A DNA stretch of 64,000 nt, from the NCBI GenBank assembly GCA_963707875.1, contig CAVPRU010000001.1, forward strand, positions 744,001 through 808,000. The letters are read 5' to 3'. The notes under the pieces are model-generated. The model did no database searches, had not been told where the DNA came from, and saw only the letters and a list, made by a program, of their open reading frames with translations. A program made the position numbers and the translations under genes. Positions 34,166 to 41,607 of this stretch are shown here, in pieces; position 1 is the stretch's first letter, and the number at the start of each line of letters is the position of its first letter. Origin of the DNA: SZUA-320 sp963707875. GTDB taxonomy: Bacteria; Gemmatimonadota; Gemmatimonadetes; Gemmatimonadales; GWC2-71-9.

Positions 34166-34639
34166 ATGAAGGTGGGATTCGTGGTTCTCCTCCTCCTGAC
34201 CGCCGCCACCGGGAGTGCGGTGGCCCAATCGGCGGGCATTCAACGCATTGCCTGGCTGCAGGGTTGCTGGGAGCTCGCCTCGTCCGGGCGCACCGTTGAG
34301 GAACAGTGGATGGCACCGCGCGCCAGCAGCATGGTAGGTGTCAGCCGCACGGTGCGCGCCGATCAGTTGGTCGGCTTCGAACTCGTCGTCGTCCGGGAGG
34401 AGGGCGGTCGACTGGCCTACCAGGCCCACCCCTCCGGTCAACCGTCCGCCACGTTTGTCTCGCACCGGGTGACCGATTCGAGTGTGGTGTTCGAGAATCC
34501 TGACCACGATTTCCCACAGCAGGTGGGGTACCAGCGCAAGGCACCCGACTCGTTGCTTGGGTGGATTGAAGGGCACCAGGACGGGAAACGGCGGCGGCTG
34601 GAGTTCCCGTACCGTCGCGCTGTATGCCCGGGAAGGTGA
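34166..34639 (+). CDS. secreted DUF6265-type protein
   Basis: 157 residues from ATG 34166, with GGAGG five bases upstream. Sec signal (MKVGFVVLLLLTAATGSAVA). The remaining ~135 residues match the pattern of the DUF6265 family: IAWLQGCWELASSGRTVEEQWMAP, FELVVVREEGG, and FENPDHDFPQQVGYQRK. This lipocalin-like beta fold is common in secreted proteins of unknown role. Family recognition is from memory of the WLQGCWE...EEQW and PDHDFP blocks. Lies before a small membrane protein on the same strand. Confidence 0.75.
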   Translation: MKVGFVVLLLLTAATGSAVAQSAGIQRIAWLQGCWELASSGRTVEEQWMAPRASSMVGVSRTVRADQLVGFELVVVREEGGRLAYQAHPSGQPSATFVSHRVTDSSVVFENPDHDFPQQVGYQRKAPDSLLGWIEGHQDGKRRRLEFPYRRAVCPGR

Positions 34640-34670
34640 CGCACCACCGGCAGGCAACGGGTTCCCGCTG

Positions 34671-35090
34671 ATGGGCTCCCTGTTGCGGCACTACCAGAAG
34701 ACCTTCGCGCGCGCCGTGGCCATCGTCTACACGGGTGGGGCGGTCGCGCAGCTGCTGCACCTCCTGCTGCAGTTCGGCTGGGAGTACATGCCGTTCTGGG
34801 TGGACTGGGTCCTGATCGTGGTGGGCAGCTATGGTGGGCTTGGCCTGCTGGTCTTTGCGCGACGTGTGGCCTGGCGAGGCCGCTGGGAGCAGGTCGTTCA
34901 CGGGCTGATCGTGATGCACCTGTTCCTGTCGATTCTGGTGCATGCCCGGGCCATTGTTGTCGGGGACCACGCGTTCTTCACGGTGTTCCCGTACCAGTAC
35001 AGCTACTTTGCCCTGCTCTATTTCGGGTTCTTCGCGTGGCGCTCCTGGACCATGACGTTGGTCCCCCACCCGGATCGGCATGCCAGCTAG
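34671..35090 (+). CDS. small integral membrane protein
   Basis: 139 residues from ATG 34671, 31 bases after the preceding stop; no clear ribosome site. Four hydrophobic segments are visible (FARAVAIVYTGGAVAQLLHLL, FWVDWVLIVVGSYGGLGLLV, VVHGLIVMHLFLSILVHA, YSYFALLYFGFFAW shortened here by their edges), with a basic N-terminus suggesting both ends face inside. The family is not recognised. Co-transcription with the DUF6265 gene is likely from spacing alone. Confidence 0.65.
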   Translation: MGSLLRHYQKTFARAVAIVYTGGAVAQLLHLLLQFGWEYMPFWVDWVLIVVGSYGGLGLLVFARRVAWRGRWEQVVHGLIVMHLFLSILVHARAIVVGDHAFFTVFPYQYSYFALLYFGFFAWRSWTMTLVPHPDRHAS

Positions 35091-35191
35091 CCCACGCCCG
35101 GGCCTGCCCGGCGCGGCGGGGGACCTCGATACTCGCGCCGGCCAGATGTGAGGAGATCCAAGGTGATCGGTCCGCCGGAGGCACGGGCTCC

Positions 35192-35935
35192 GTGAGACTC
35201 GCGGTAGCCCAGGTGCGACCAATCGTGGGCCAGGTGGAGGCCAACCTCGACCGCCATCTGGCATTGCTCCAGCTGGCGGTCGGCTACCGGGTCAAGCTGA
35301 TGATTTTCCCGGAGCTCTCGCTGACGGGATACCAACCCGCAAGAGCGGCCGAACTCGCGCGGTTCCCGGACGATCCCTGCTTCGCCCAGCTGCAATCTGC
35401 CTGTAACCATGGGAATATTGCTGCCGGTGTCGGGGTTCCACTTCGCACGAACCACCTTCCGCACATTTCCACCTTGGTGTTCCGCCCCCATGCCGGGCCC
35501 CTCGTCTATTCGAAGAAGTACCTGCATCCGGACGAGGCGCCCTTTATCACACCCGGCTTCGATCCCCCGACCCTGATCCTCACCGCTCCCGCCGTCGCCT
35601 TGGCCATCTGCTATGAACTTTCCGTTCCGCAGCATGCCCAGGACGCGAGCACGGCCGGGGCGGATGCGTATGTGGCCAGTGTGGCGAAGACCGCGCCTGG
35701 GATCATGCAGGCCAGCAGGCGTTTGTCAGACATTGGCGCCGAGTACTCGATGCCGGTCCTGATGTCCAACTGCCTTGGCTATTGCGATGGCGCAGAATGC
35801 ACGGGTTGTTCGTCGGCGTGGGACCGCAACGGTCGCTTGATGGCGCAACTCGATGCTGAGCACGAGGGCATCATCGTGTTCGATATCGCAACCGGCGATG
35901 TGGTCACGGCAACGCTGTCGCGGGCAAGGCCATGA
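35192..35935 (+). CDS. nitrilase-family carbon-nitrogen hydrolase
   Basis: 247 residues from GTG 35192; a GGAGG box lies about ten bases upstream, and upstream in-frame sequence does not look coding. The catalytic triad is complete: Glu in MIFPELSLTGYQ, Lys in YSKKYLHPDE and Cys in LAICYELS. The start RLAVAQVRPIVGQVEANLDRHL is typical of the superfamily. It should hydrolyse a nonpeptide C-N bond (amide or nitrile); substrate unknown. Its base composition looks somewhat less GC-rich than the flanks, by eye. Confidence 0.9.
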   Translation: MRLAVAQVRPIVGQVEANLDRHLALLQLAVGYRVKLMIFPELSLTGYQPARAAELARFPDDPCFAQLQSACNHGNIAAGVGVPLRTNHLPHISTLVFRPHAGPLVYSKKYLHPDEAPFITPGFDPPTLILTAPAVALAICYELSVPQHAQDASTAGADAYVASVAKTAPGIMQASRRLSDIGAEYSMPVLMSNCLGYCDGAECTGCSSAWDRNGRLMAQLDAEHEGIIVFDIATGDVVTATLSRARP

Positions 35936-36080
35936 CCCCGTCCTGCACCCGGACCGAGGAACTCCTGACGAAGATGAACCTGGCACCGCGACCCGGCGCG
36001 AAAGCGGGCGGCCTCCTGCGGTCCTCGCTGATCCCGTCCGCCTCGGCACCGGAGATCTAGCGGCCGGCGACCCGAGGCCG

Positions 36081-36086
36081 TACCTT
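36081..36086 (+). promoter_or_regulatory. -10-like TACCTT hexamer upstream of the 92-residue membrane protein
   Basis: TACCTT follows GACCCGAGGCCG, a block related to the repeat at 36428 and 37781. It would give a leader of about 43 nt containing AGGAGG before ATG 36136. The remaining bases of the 35936-36135 gap show no gene. Confidence 0.4.
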
Positions 36087-36135
36087 CTGCCGAAACCGCC
36101 GGTCTCCCGCCGCCAATCACAACTCAGGAGGATCC

Positions 36136-36414
36136 ATGGTCCAGCGACTCCGCCGCTTCTCGATCGGCCAGACGGCCAAAGTGTTCGGTGTGCTATACGC
36201 CCTCATGGGACTGGTCTTCGCCCCGTTCCTCATCCTCGCCGCGCTGATCGCGCCCGATATCGCCGGCTTCGGGATCGGGTTCGCGATCGGGATGCCGATC
36301 CTCTACGGGATCTGCGGTTTCGTGGTCACCGCCATCGGGTGCGCCCTGTACAACTGGGTGGCCGGAATGGTCGGAGGGATTGAGGTCACACTGGAAACCG
36401 GAGCTGGAGCCTGA
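36136..36414 (+). CDS. small membrane protein, DUF3566-like
   Basis: 92 residues with AGGAGG five bases before the ATG. Two long hydrophobic segments (about 17-40 and 46-70) separated by a short glycine-rich turn. The N-terminal VQRLRRFSIGQTAKVFGVLYALMG and the C-terminal YNWVAGMVGGIEVTLE match the style of the DUF3566/DUF3566-like inner-membrane proteins. Function unknown. The stop codon itself is part of the first copy of a 38-bp repeat. Confidence 0.75.
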   Translation: MVQRLRRFSIGQTAKVFGVLYALMGLVFAPFLILAALIAPDIAGFGIGFAIGMPILYGICGFVVTAIGCALYNWVAGMVGGIEVTLETGAGA

Positions 36415-36448
36415 GACCGGTCTGAGTACCCGAGGTCGCTCGCGGGCT
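36411..36448 (+). repeat. 38-bp direct repeat, copy 1
   Basis: Matches 37764-37801 at about 34 of 38 positions, with a perfect 21-base core at 36428-36448 that can form a short CCCGAG/CTCGCGGG hairpin with one bulge. Lies at the stop codon of the DUF3566-like gene. Together with copy 2 it brackets the lipoprotein gene at 36498. Confidence 0.7.
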
Positions 36449-36497
36449 GGCCTTTCCACCCGGCGCCTACTACCGTAACAGCGGTATTTGTCGCCGG

Positions 36498-37763
36498 GTG
36501 GGATTTCGCCGTTCGGCGTTGGCCCCGCAAAGTGCACCCCTGCCTGCTCCCAGAGGAGTCCCCAGGACCGGCCGGCCGAACCACGCGTCCACCGCTCTGC
36601 ACCGCCACACCGCGAGATCGTGGCTCGTCGGACTCGGGGCCTTGTTCGCGGTCCTCGGCGCTTCGGCATGCAGCAGCGGCCTTACCGGCCCGGCGGCCCT
36701 CAGCTGCAGCTCCGGATCCTACTTCACCGCCCTGCCTGTCGCCCTCGGCGACATCGATGCGATCACCGTCATCGGTGGCCTCGCCGCACCCGGCCACACG
36801 CTTCCGACGGCTCATGCAGGCATCTACCTCCTCACCGAGGGCGCGACGGTGCTGGCGCCGGGTGCCATGCAAGTCACCGGGCTCCGACGGACCACCTACC
36901 TCACCTCGCCGACCAGGCAGGGGCATACCGACTTCACCGCTGACTTCCAGGTCTGTGATGAAGTGACCGGCTGGTTCGGACACCTCAGCACAATCGCGTC
37001 CTCCATCCCCGGTCCCTCCGGTGGGTGGAAGGACTGCCAGCGGTACAGCACCAGTGTTGAAACCGTCGAGACCTGCAGGGGCACGTTGGATCGCGTCACC
37101 CTGGCTGCCGGGCAGCCACTGGGGACCAGCGGCTTCTCAATCGCCCTGGGATTGACGTCGCTCGATATCGGACTGCTCGACTCGAGAGTCAACAACAGTT
37201 ACCTCGCTCGATGGCGATACCCGGACCCCATGTTTCGTTCGATCTGTCCCTGGGACCAGTTCGATCCAGCCATTAAGGCACAGCTCTACACCAAGCTGGG
37301 CGATCAGAGCAGGCTCGGTACGGTACCGGCTGGTGAGCCCCGCTGTGGCGCGATGGTGGTGGATGTGGCCGGAACAGCCAGGGGCGTCTGGGCCCTGCCC
37401 TCCGAAACGCAGCCAGTCGCCGGCAACGAAACTGGCTACATCACCCTGGCCAACTACCCCTATCGCCCGCAGGAGGAGTTGGCACTCTCGGTCGCCCCCG
37501 TCGCGCTCGGTGAGACGGTTGCGGTGGTCGCGCGCGCAGTCACCGGCCGGGTGAATCGAGCCTTCGAGCAGGTCACCAACGACGGCCAGATTTACTGCTA
37601 TGGGCCCGACGCGCAGGCGCCGGGAGGCACCTGGCTGCTGACCCTGACCGGCCCGAGTGCGCTGAAGATTCGCAGGGTACAGGCGACGGACGCGGTCCCC
37701 AACATCTGTGCCGCCGATCCAAGCACCTGGTCGATGGACGGCGCGATCAGCATGGTGCGGTAA
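36498..37763 (+). CDS. secreted lipoprotein of unknown function
   Basis: Up to 421 residues from GTG 36498; the start is uncertain because no ribosome site is clear, but the lipobox (LFAVLGASAC) near residue 58 shows that the true N-terminus is close to TARSWLVGLG. The mature part is rich in Cys pairs, Gly and Thr, with no recognised domain; blocks such as ITVIGGLAAPGHTLPTAHAG, SIPGPSGGWKDCQRY and ICPWDQFDP suggest a beta-rich extracellular fold with disulfides. It is bracketed by two copies of a 38-bp repeat, so it could be a recent insertion. Function unknown. Confidence 0.7.
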   Translation: MGFRRSALAPQSAPLPAPRGVPRTGRPNHASTALHRHTARSWLVGLGALFAVLGASACSSGLTGPAALSCSSGSYFTALPVALGDIDAITVIGGLAAPGHTLPTAHAGIYLLTEGATVLAPGAMQVTGLRRTTYLTSPTRQGHTDFTADFQVCDEVTGWFGHLSTIASSIPGPSGGWKDCQRYSTSVETVETCRGTLDRVTLAAGQPLGTSGFSIALGLTSLDIGLLDSRVNNSYLARWRYPDPMFRSICPWDQFDPAIKAQLYTKLGDQSRLGTVPAGEPRCGAMVVDVAGTARGVWALPSETQPVAGNETGYITLANYPYRPQEELALSVAPVALGETVAVVARAVTGRVNRAFEQVTNDGQIYCYGPDAQAPGGTWLLTLTGPSALKIRRVQATDAVPNICAADPSTWSMDGAISMVR

Positions 37764-37801
37764 CTGAGACCGGGTTGACCACCCGAGGTCGCTCGCGGGC
37801 T
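37764..37801 (+). repeat. 38-bp direct repeat, copy 2
   Basis: Second copy, directly after the TAA of the lipoprotein gene. Its core (37781-37801) runs into the TACCTT hexamer at 37802-37807 that lies in front of the next ATG. Spacing between the two conserved blocks (17 bases) is the same as in copy 1. Confidence 0.7.
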
Positions 37802-37807
37802 TACCTT
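37802..37807 (+). promoter_or_regulatory. TACCTT -10-like element, leaderless candidate
   Basis: TACCTT is separated from ATG 37813 by only five bases, with no Shine-Dalgarno sequence possible. Transcription would start at or next to the A of the start codon. TTGACC at 37775-37780 is a possible -35, but the 21-base spacer is long. Confidence 0.45.
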
Positions 37808-37812
37808 CAGGC

Positions 37813-38469
37813 ATGTGCCCGAGCCATTCCGACCCGACCCAACCAGGTCTGACGACCAGCCCGCCCGCCATGGACGACGCGCTCCGGTCTCGCCTGGACG
37901 CGCTCTGCACCGAGGGCTGGGCGATCTGGGATCGGTTCACCGCCGAAGTCAGCGACCGCCAGTTCCATCCCTTCGTGGCGGCGGACTACGAGGTCGTCTG
38001 CCAGGCCCTGCTCCCCTACCGGGGTCGCGGCCTTCGCTTTCTCGAATGGGGCTCGGCCACCGGGGTCATCACCATCATGGCCGACCTCCTTGGGTTCGAG
38101 GCGTACGGCATCGAACTGGACCCCACCCTGGTGACCACGGCCCGCGGTCTGGCCACCAAGTTCGACTCCGGCGCGCGATTCGTCGCGGGAAGTTTCCTGC
38201 CCACCGGGTATCGCTGGCGGTCCAGCGACGGGGATGCCCGGACCGGCACCCTCGGGACCGGCCCATCCGGATACCTCCAGCTCGGCCTTTCGCTCGACGA
38301 CTTCGGTCTGGTCTTCGGATACCCCTGGGATGGGGAGGAGCCGATGATGCACGACCTGATGAAGTGTTACGGGCGGCGGGACGCGGTGCTCCTTCTGAAC
38401 AGCGTCATCACCGGGGTCACCGCGTATCGCGGTGGCCACCCTGCGGAGCCCGGATTCCCCGGGAGATGA
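37813..38469 (+). CDS. SAM-dependent methyltransferase-like protein
   Basis: 218 residues from ATG 37813, the first codon after the TACCTT element. The central part resembles motif I and II of class I methyltransferases: LRFLEWGSATGVITIMADLLG followed by GIELDPTLVTTARGLATKF. The C-terminal half (LSLDDFGLVFGYPWDGEEPMMHDLMKCYGRRDAVLLLNS) completes a Rossmann-like sheet. Motif I has Trp-Gly-Ser rather than the usual Gly-x-Gly, so AdoMet binding is probable but not certain. Substrate unknown; no operon partner. Confidence 0.75.
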   Translation: MCPSHSDPTQPGLTTSPPAMDDALRSRLDALCTEGWAIWDRFTAEVSDRQFHPFVAADYEVVCQALLPYRGRGLRFLEWGSATGVITIMADLLGFEAYGIELDPTLVTTARGLATKFDSGARFVAGSFLPTGYRWRSSDGDARTGTLGTGPSGYLQLGLSLDDFGLVFGYPWDGEEPMMHDLMKCYGRRDAVLLLNSVITGVTAYRGGHPAEPGFPGR

Positions 38470-38550
38470 TCAGGATGACTCCCTTGCCATTCGACTGGAC
38501 CGCGTATGCCGTCTCGGCCCAGGTGCGGGGAGGGGGTTGAACCACCGCGT

Positions 38551-38569
38551 GGCCCCCTGACCCGGGGCC
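38551..38569. terminator. hairpin between convergent genes
   Basis: GGCCCC / GGGGCC stem of six base pairs with a seven-base loop, one base before the stop of the convergent 54-residue gene. No T tract. Could end transcripts from both sides. Confidence 0.4.
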
Positions 38570-38570
38570 T

Positions 38571-38735
38571 TCAGTCAGCGGGCCCCTCATCCACCGCTTC
38601 CGGGGCCTCGTCCTGGGCGGTGTCGTCTGGCTGATCCGGGGCACGCTCCAGCTTGCGCAGGCGCTTCTCCTCCTTCTTCTTCTTGCGCGCGAGTTCCTTC
38701 TGGCGCTTCTCGAATCCATAGTTTTGCCTTGCCAC
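38571..38735 (-). CDS. 54-residue Lys/Arg-rich small protein
   Basis: 54 residues from GTG 38735, chosen because AGGAGG lies four bases upstream; a longer in-frame extension to 38867 lacks a ribosome site and is low-complexity. Sequence starts VARQNYGFEKRQKELARKKKKEEKRLRKL and ends in an acidic tail. Small proteins of this FEKRQ-ELA-KKKKEEK type are widespread in bacteria, with no established function. The basic helix followed by an acidic tail suggests RNA or ribosome binding (inference). Confidence 0.75.
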   Translation of the reverse strand: MARQNYGFEKRQKELARKKKKEEKRLRKLERAPDQPDDTAQDEAPEAVDEGPAD

Positions 38736-38887
38736 CAAACCTCCTTGCAGATGCCGTGCGACCCGACCGGAAGTGCCATCGGAATCCCGTCGGGCTGAGC
38801 GCGATGCCGAAAGATACCGGTGTGACCGCGACGGCGCTCTGAAACGACCGCCCCGACCCTCGGACAACCCGGTCGGACCCCGGGGAC

Positions 38888-38893
38888 TATCTT
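38888..38893 (+). promoter_or_regulatory. TATCTT -10-like element, leaderless candidate for the DEAD-box gene
   Basis: TATCTT ends six bases before ATG 38900, the normal distance to a transcription start, so the A of the ATG is the expected +1. The CCCCTC between them cannot act as a Shine-Dalgarno sequence. Confidence 0.5.
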
Positions 38894-38899
38894 CCCCTC

Positions 38900-40543
38900 A
38901 TGACCCCAACCTTCGCCACCCTTGGGGTGGCCCCGGTCCTGATCGAGGCGCTCACCGCCCTGGGCTACGAAGAACCGACACCCATCCAGCAGGAGGCGAT
39001 TCCACCCCTCCTGGCCGGCCGGGACATTCTGGCCCAGGCCGCCACCGGCACCGGCAAGACGGCCGCCTTTGCCCTCCCGCTCCTGCAGCAGCTCCCGCCC
39101 ACGCCGCCGGCCTCCTCCCGTCCAGCGCTCCTGGTCCTGGTCCCGACCAGGGAACTGGCCGTCCAGGTGGCGGAGGCCTTCCACCGCTACGGCCGGGCCC
39201 TGGGCGCCCTCACAGTCCCGATCTACGGCGGCCAGGAGTTCAGCCAGCAGAGCCGGGTCCTCCGGCGCGGGGTCCACGTCGTGGTGGCCACCCCGGGGCG
39301 AGCGCTCGATCACCTCCGTCGTGGCACCCTCGACCTGAGCGGCCTGGCCGCGGTGGTCCTCGACGAGGCCGACGAGATGCTCGACATGGGGTTCGCGGAG
39401 GAGATTGAAGGGATTCTCGAGGCCACGCCGGCCACCCGCCAGACTGCGCTCTTCTCGGCCACCATGGCCCCGCGCATCGCGAAGATCGCCGACCGGCACC
39501 TGCGCGACCCGGTCAAGGTGCTGGTGGCTCGGGAGAAGACGGCGGCCGGGAAGCTCCCCAAGGTGCGGCAGACGGCCTACGTGGTGCCGCGCAGCCAGAA
39601 GGTCCAGGCGCTGGGGCTGGTACTCGACCTCGAGGCCCCGACCCTGGCCCTGGTGTTCTGCCGGACCCGGCACGAGGTGGACAGCCTGGCGGAGAGCCTG
39701 GGCGGCCGCGGGTATCGGGTCCAGGCATTGCACGGCGGGATGACCCAGGACCAGCGCGACCGGGTCATGAAACGCACCCGGGGCGGGACGGTGGACCTGC
39801 TGGTCGCCACTGACGTCGCGGCCCGCGGGCTCGACATCGAGCAGATCACCCATGTGGTGAACTTCAACGTGCCCGAGTCGCCGGCGGGCTATGTTCACCG
39901 GATCGGACGCACCGGCCGAGCCGGACGGGAGGGAGTAGCCATCACCTTCTCGGAGCCACGGGAACACCGGATGCTCAAGAACATCGAGCAACTCACCCGG
40001 CAGCGGATCGAGGTCGCCAGGCTCCCGACGGTGCACGATGTCCGCGCCAAACAACTCCAGGTGACCAGCGACTCGATCCGGGAGGCCCTCCTGGCAGGAG
40101 ATCTGGATGGCTACCGGGTGATTGTCGAATCCCTGGCCGACGAACACGATGTCATGGACGTTGCCGCTGCGGCGGTCAAGCTGGCGCATCTGGCCGAGGT
40201 CGGTACCGCGGGGTCAGGCGCCCCGGAGTTGCCGGAGCCAAGACCAGCGGGCAAGCGCTCCGGGAAGCCGGTCCCACCCCGGCAGCGGGCTCCCGGCATG
40301 GTGCGGGTCTATGTCGGGGCCGGTCGCAAAGCCAACATGCGACCCGCCGATCTGGTCGGCGCCATCATCAATGAGGCGAAGATCGAGGCAGGGCAGATCG
40401 GGGCCATCGAGATCGCCGACAAGTTCTCCCTGGTGGAGCTGCCCGAGGACCGGGTGGACTCGGTCATCACGGCGCTCAGGGCGACTACGATCAAGGGGAA
40501 GCGGCAAACGGTTCGGCGGGATCAGGCCACCCGGCCCCGATGA
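38900..40543 (+). CDS. DEAD-box RNA helicase with DbpA-type RNA-binding domain (DeaD/CsdA-like)
   Basis: 547 residues. Helicase motifs in order: Q motif (YEEPTPIQQEAIPPLL), ATGTGKT, PTRELAVQV, TPGR, VLDEADEML, SAT (ALFSATMAP), then FCRTRHEV, ATDVAARGLDIEQ and HRIGRTGRAG. The C-terminal ~75 residues (VRVYVGAGRKANMRPADLVGAI to KGKRQTVRRDQ) are a DbpA/CsdA-type RNA-binding domain, joined by a Pro/Arg-rich linker. It unwinds short RNA duplexes, probably in ribosome assembly or cold adaptation. Its mRNA looks leaderless. A small lipoprotein gene follows after 37 bases. Confidence 0.95.
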   Translation: MTPTFATLGVAPVLIEALTALGYEEPTPIQQEAIPPLLAGRDILAQAATGTGKTAAFALPLLQQLPPTPPASSRPALLVLVPTRELAVQVAEAFHRYGRALGALTVPIYGGQEFSQQSRVLRRGVHVVVATPGRALDHLRRGTLDLSGLAAVVLDEADEMLDMGFAEEIEGILEATPATRQTALFSATMAPRIAKIADRHLRDPVKVLVAREKTAAGKLPKVRQTAYVVPRSQKVQALGLVLDLEAPTLALVFCRTRHEVDSLAESLGGRGYRVQALHGGMTQDQRDRVMKRTRGGTVDLLVATDVAARGLDIEQITHVVNFNVPESPAGYVHRIGRTGRAGREGVAITFSEPREHRMLKNIEQLTRQRIEVARLPTVHDVRAKQLQVTSDSIREALLAGDLDGYRVIVESLADEHDVMDVAAAAVKLAHLAEVGTAGSGAPELPEPRPAGKRSGKPVPPRQRAPGMVRVYVGAGRKANMRPADLVGAIINEAKIEAGQIGAIEIADKFSLVELPEDRVDSVITALRATTIKGKRQTVRRDQATRPR

Positions 40544-40580
40544 GCGGCTCCGGACCGGCACCCGATCGAAAGGAGGGGTA

Positions 40581-40799
40581 ATGCGTCGGATCTTCGTCGG
40601 TCTGTCTTTGGCCCTCTGGCTCGGCTGCTCATCGGAGCGGGAGCCGGAGGCACCCAAGGCCCAGACTCAGCGCGAGCGGGACAGTCTGGTTGGGGCCTCC
40701 AGCCTGCCGGGGGCCTCGGGCGTCCGTGGCGCCCTCCGGGTGGCGGACTCGGCAGCGGCACGCCGGGCCCTGGCCGATTCGATAGCACGGGTCCCCTAG
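40581..40799 (+). CDS. small lipoprotein of unknown function
   Basis: 72 residues with AGGAGG four bases before the ATG. Signal and lipobox (LSLALWLGCSS), leaving a mature chain of only ~55 residues that is charged, Ala-rich and probably helical (RVADSAAARRALADSIARVP). No known domain. Same strand as the DEAD-box gene and possibly co-transcribed. Confidence 0.7.
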   Translation: MRRIFVGLSLALWLGCSSEREPEAPKAQTQRERDSLVGASSLPGASGVRGALRVADSAAARRALADSIARVP

Positions 40800-40944
40800 C
40801 GGAACCTGACCCCACTGGACCAGTCGGCGAAGCTCGGCTGATCGGAAATACCTGACATCACGGTGACCCATCCGGGCCCACCGCCAGACGGCCCGGCGGC
40901 CGGTTCAGGTTGAGAACCAGCCCCCTACATGAGGAAGGCGACGT

Positions 40945-41607
40945 ATGGAAACCAATATCGCTGAAGACATTCTGAAGCAGCACAATGACTTTGAAGGCAG
41001 CAAGGGTCTGGTTGATGTGCCAGGCATGTCCAGTTATCGTGTCTGCAATTTCCTCAATCAACTCGTCGCCCGCATGGATCCCGGAGAGACGTACCTCGAG
41101 GTTGGCACCTGGAAAGGGCTGACCCTGCTCTCAGCGGCCCATGGCAATCAGGGAAGGCTTTGCGTGGGCTGCGACAAGTTTCGTCTCTGGGGCAAGTACT
41201 CGGGTTTTGGCCCCTATATCCGCCTGGTCTTCAACCACAATCTGCGGCGGCACCGCAGGCATTCCGCCACCATTCACTTCCACGCCATTCCATATCACGA
41301 CCTGTTCCACCGACGGTTGGTCCCGGCCCCCGTCGGGGTGTATTTCTACGATGGCAACCACAGTGCCGAGGACACGAGGGCCGGCATTCTCGAAAGCATT
41401 CCGTTCCTGAATCAGCGAGCGATCCTGGTGGTGGACGACTGGAACGGCCCGACGGTTCGTGAGGGGGCCAGGGCGGCCCTGGCAGAGGGCCCGCTGACCG
41501 TTCTGTGGGAGCGCCACTTTGACGGTGATGGCACGGTCGACGGATGGTGGAACGGTCTGGCGGTGTTCTATCTCGAGAAGCCCACTGCCAACGGAGAGAG
41601 TGCTTGA
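40945..41607 (+). CDS. class I methyltransferase-like protein coupled to a glycosyltransferase
   Basis: 220 residues with GAGGAAGG six bases before the ATG. The segment ETYLEVGTWKGLTLLSAAHGNQGRL is a motif I region of the Methyltransf_24 type, followed by VGCDKF at the second strand and GVYFYDGNHSAEDTRAGI and AILVVDDWNGPTV later. This pattern is common in methyltransferases next to glycan-synthesis genes. The stop overlaps the glycosyltransferase start (TTGA), so both belong to one unit. By eye this pair is less GC-rich than its flanks, hinting at transfer. Confidence 0.8.
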   Translation: METNIAEDILKQHNDFEGSKGLVDVPGMSSYRVCNFLNQLVARMDPGETYLEVGTWKGLTLLSAAHGNQGRLCVGCDKFRLWGKYSGFGPYIRLVFNHNLRRHRRHSATIHFHAIPYHDLFHRRLVPAPVGVYFYDGNHSAEDTRAGILESIPFLNQRAILVVDDWNGPTVREGARAALAEGPLTVLWERHFDGDGTVDGWWNGLAVFYLEKPTANGESA

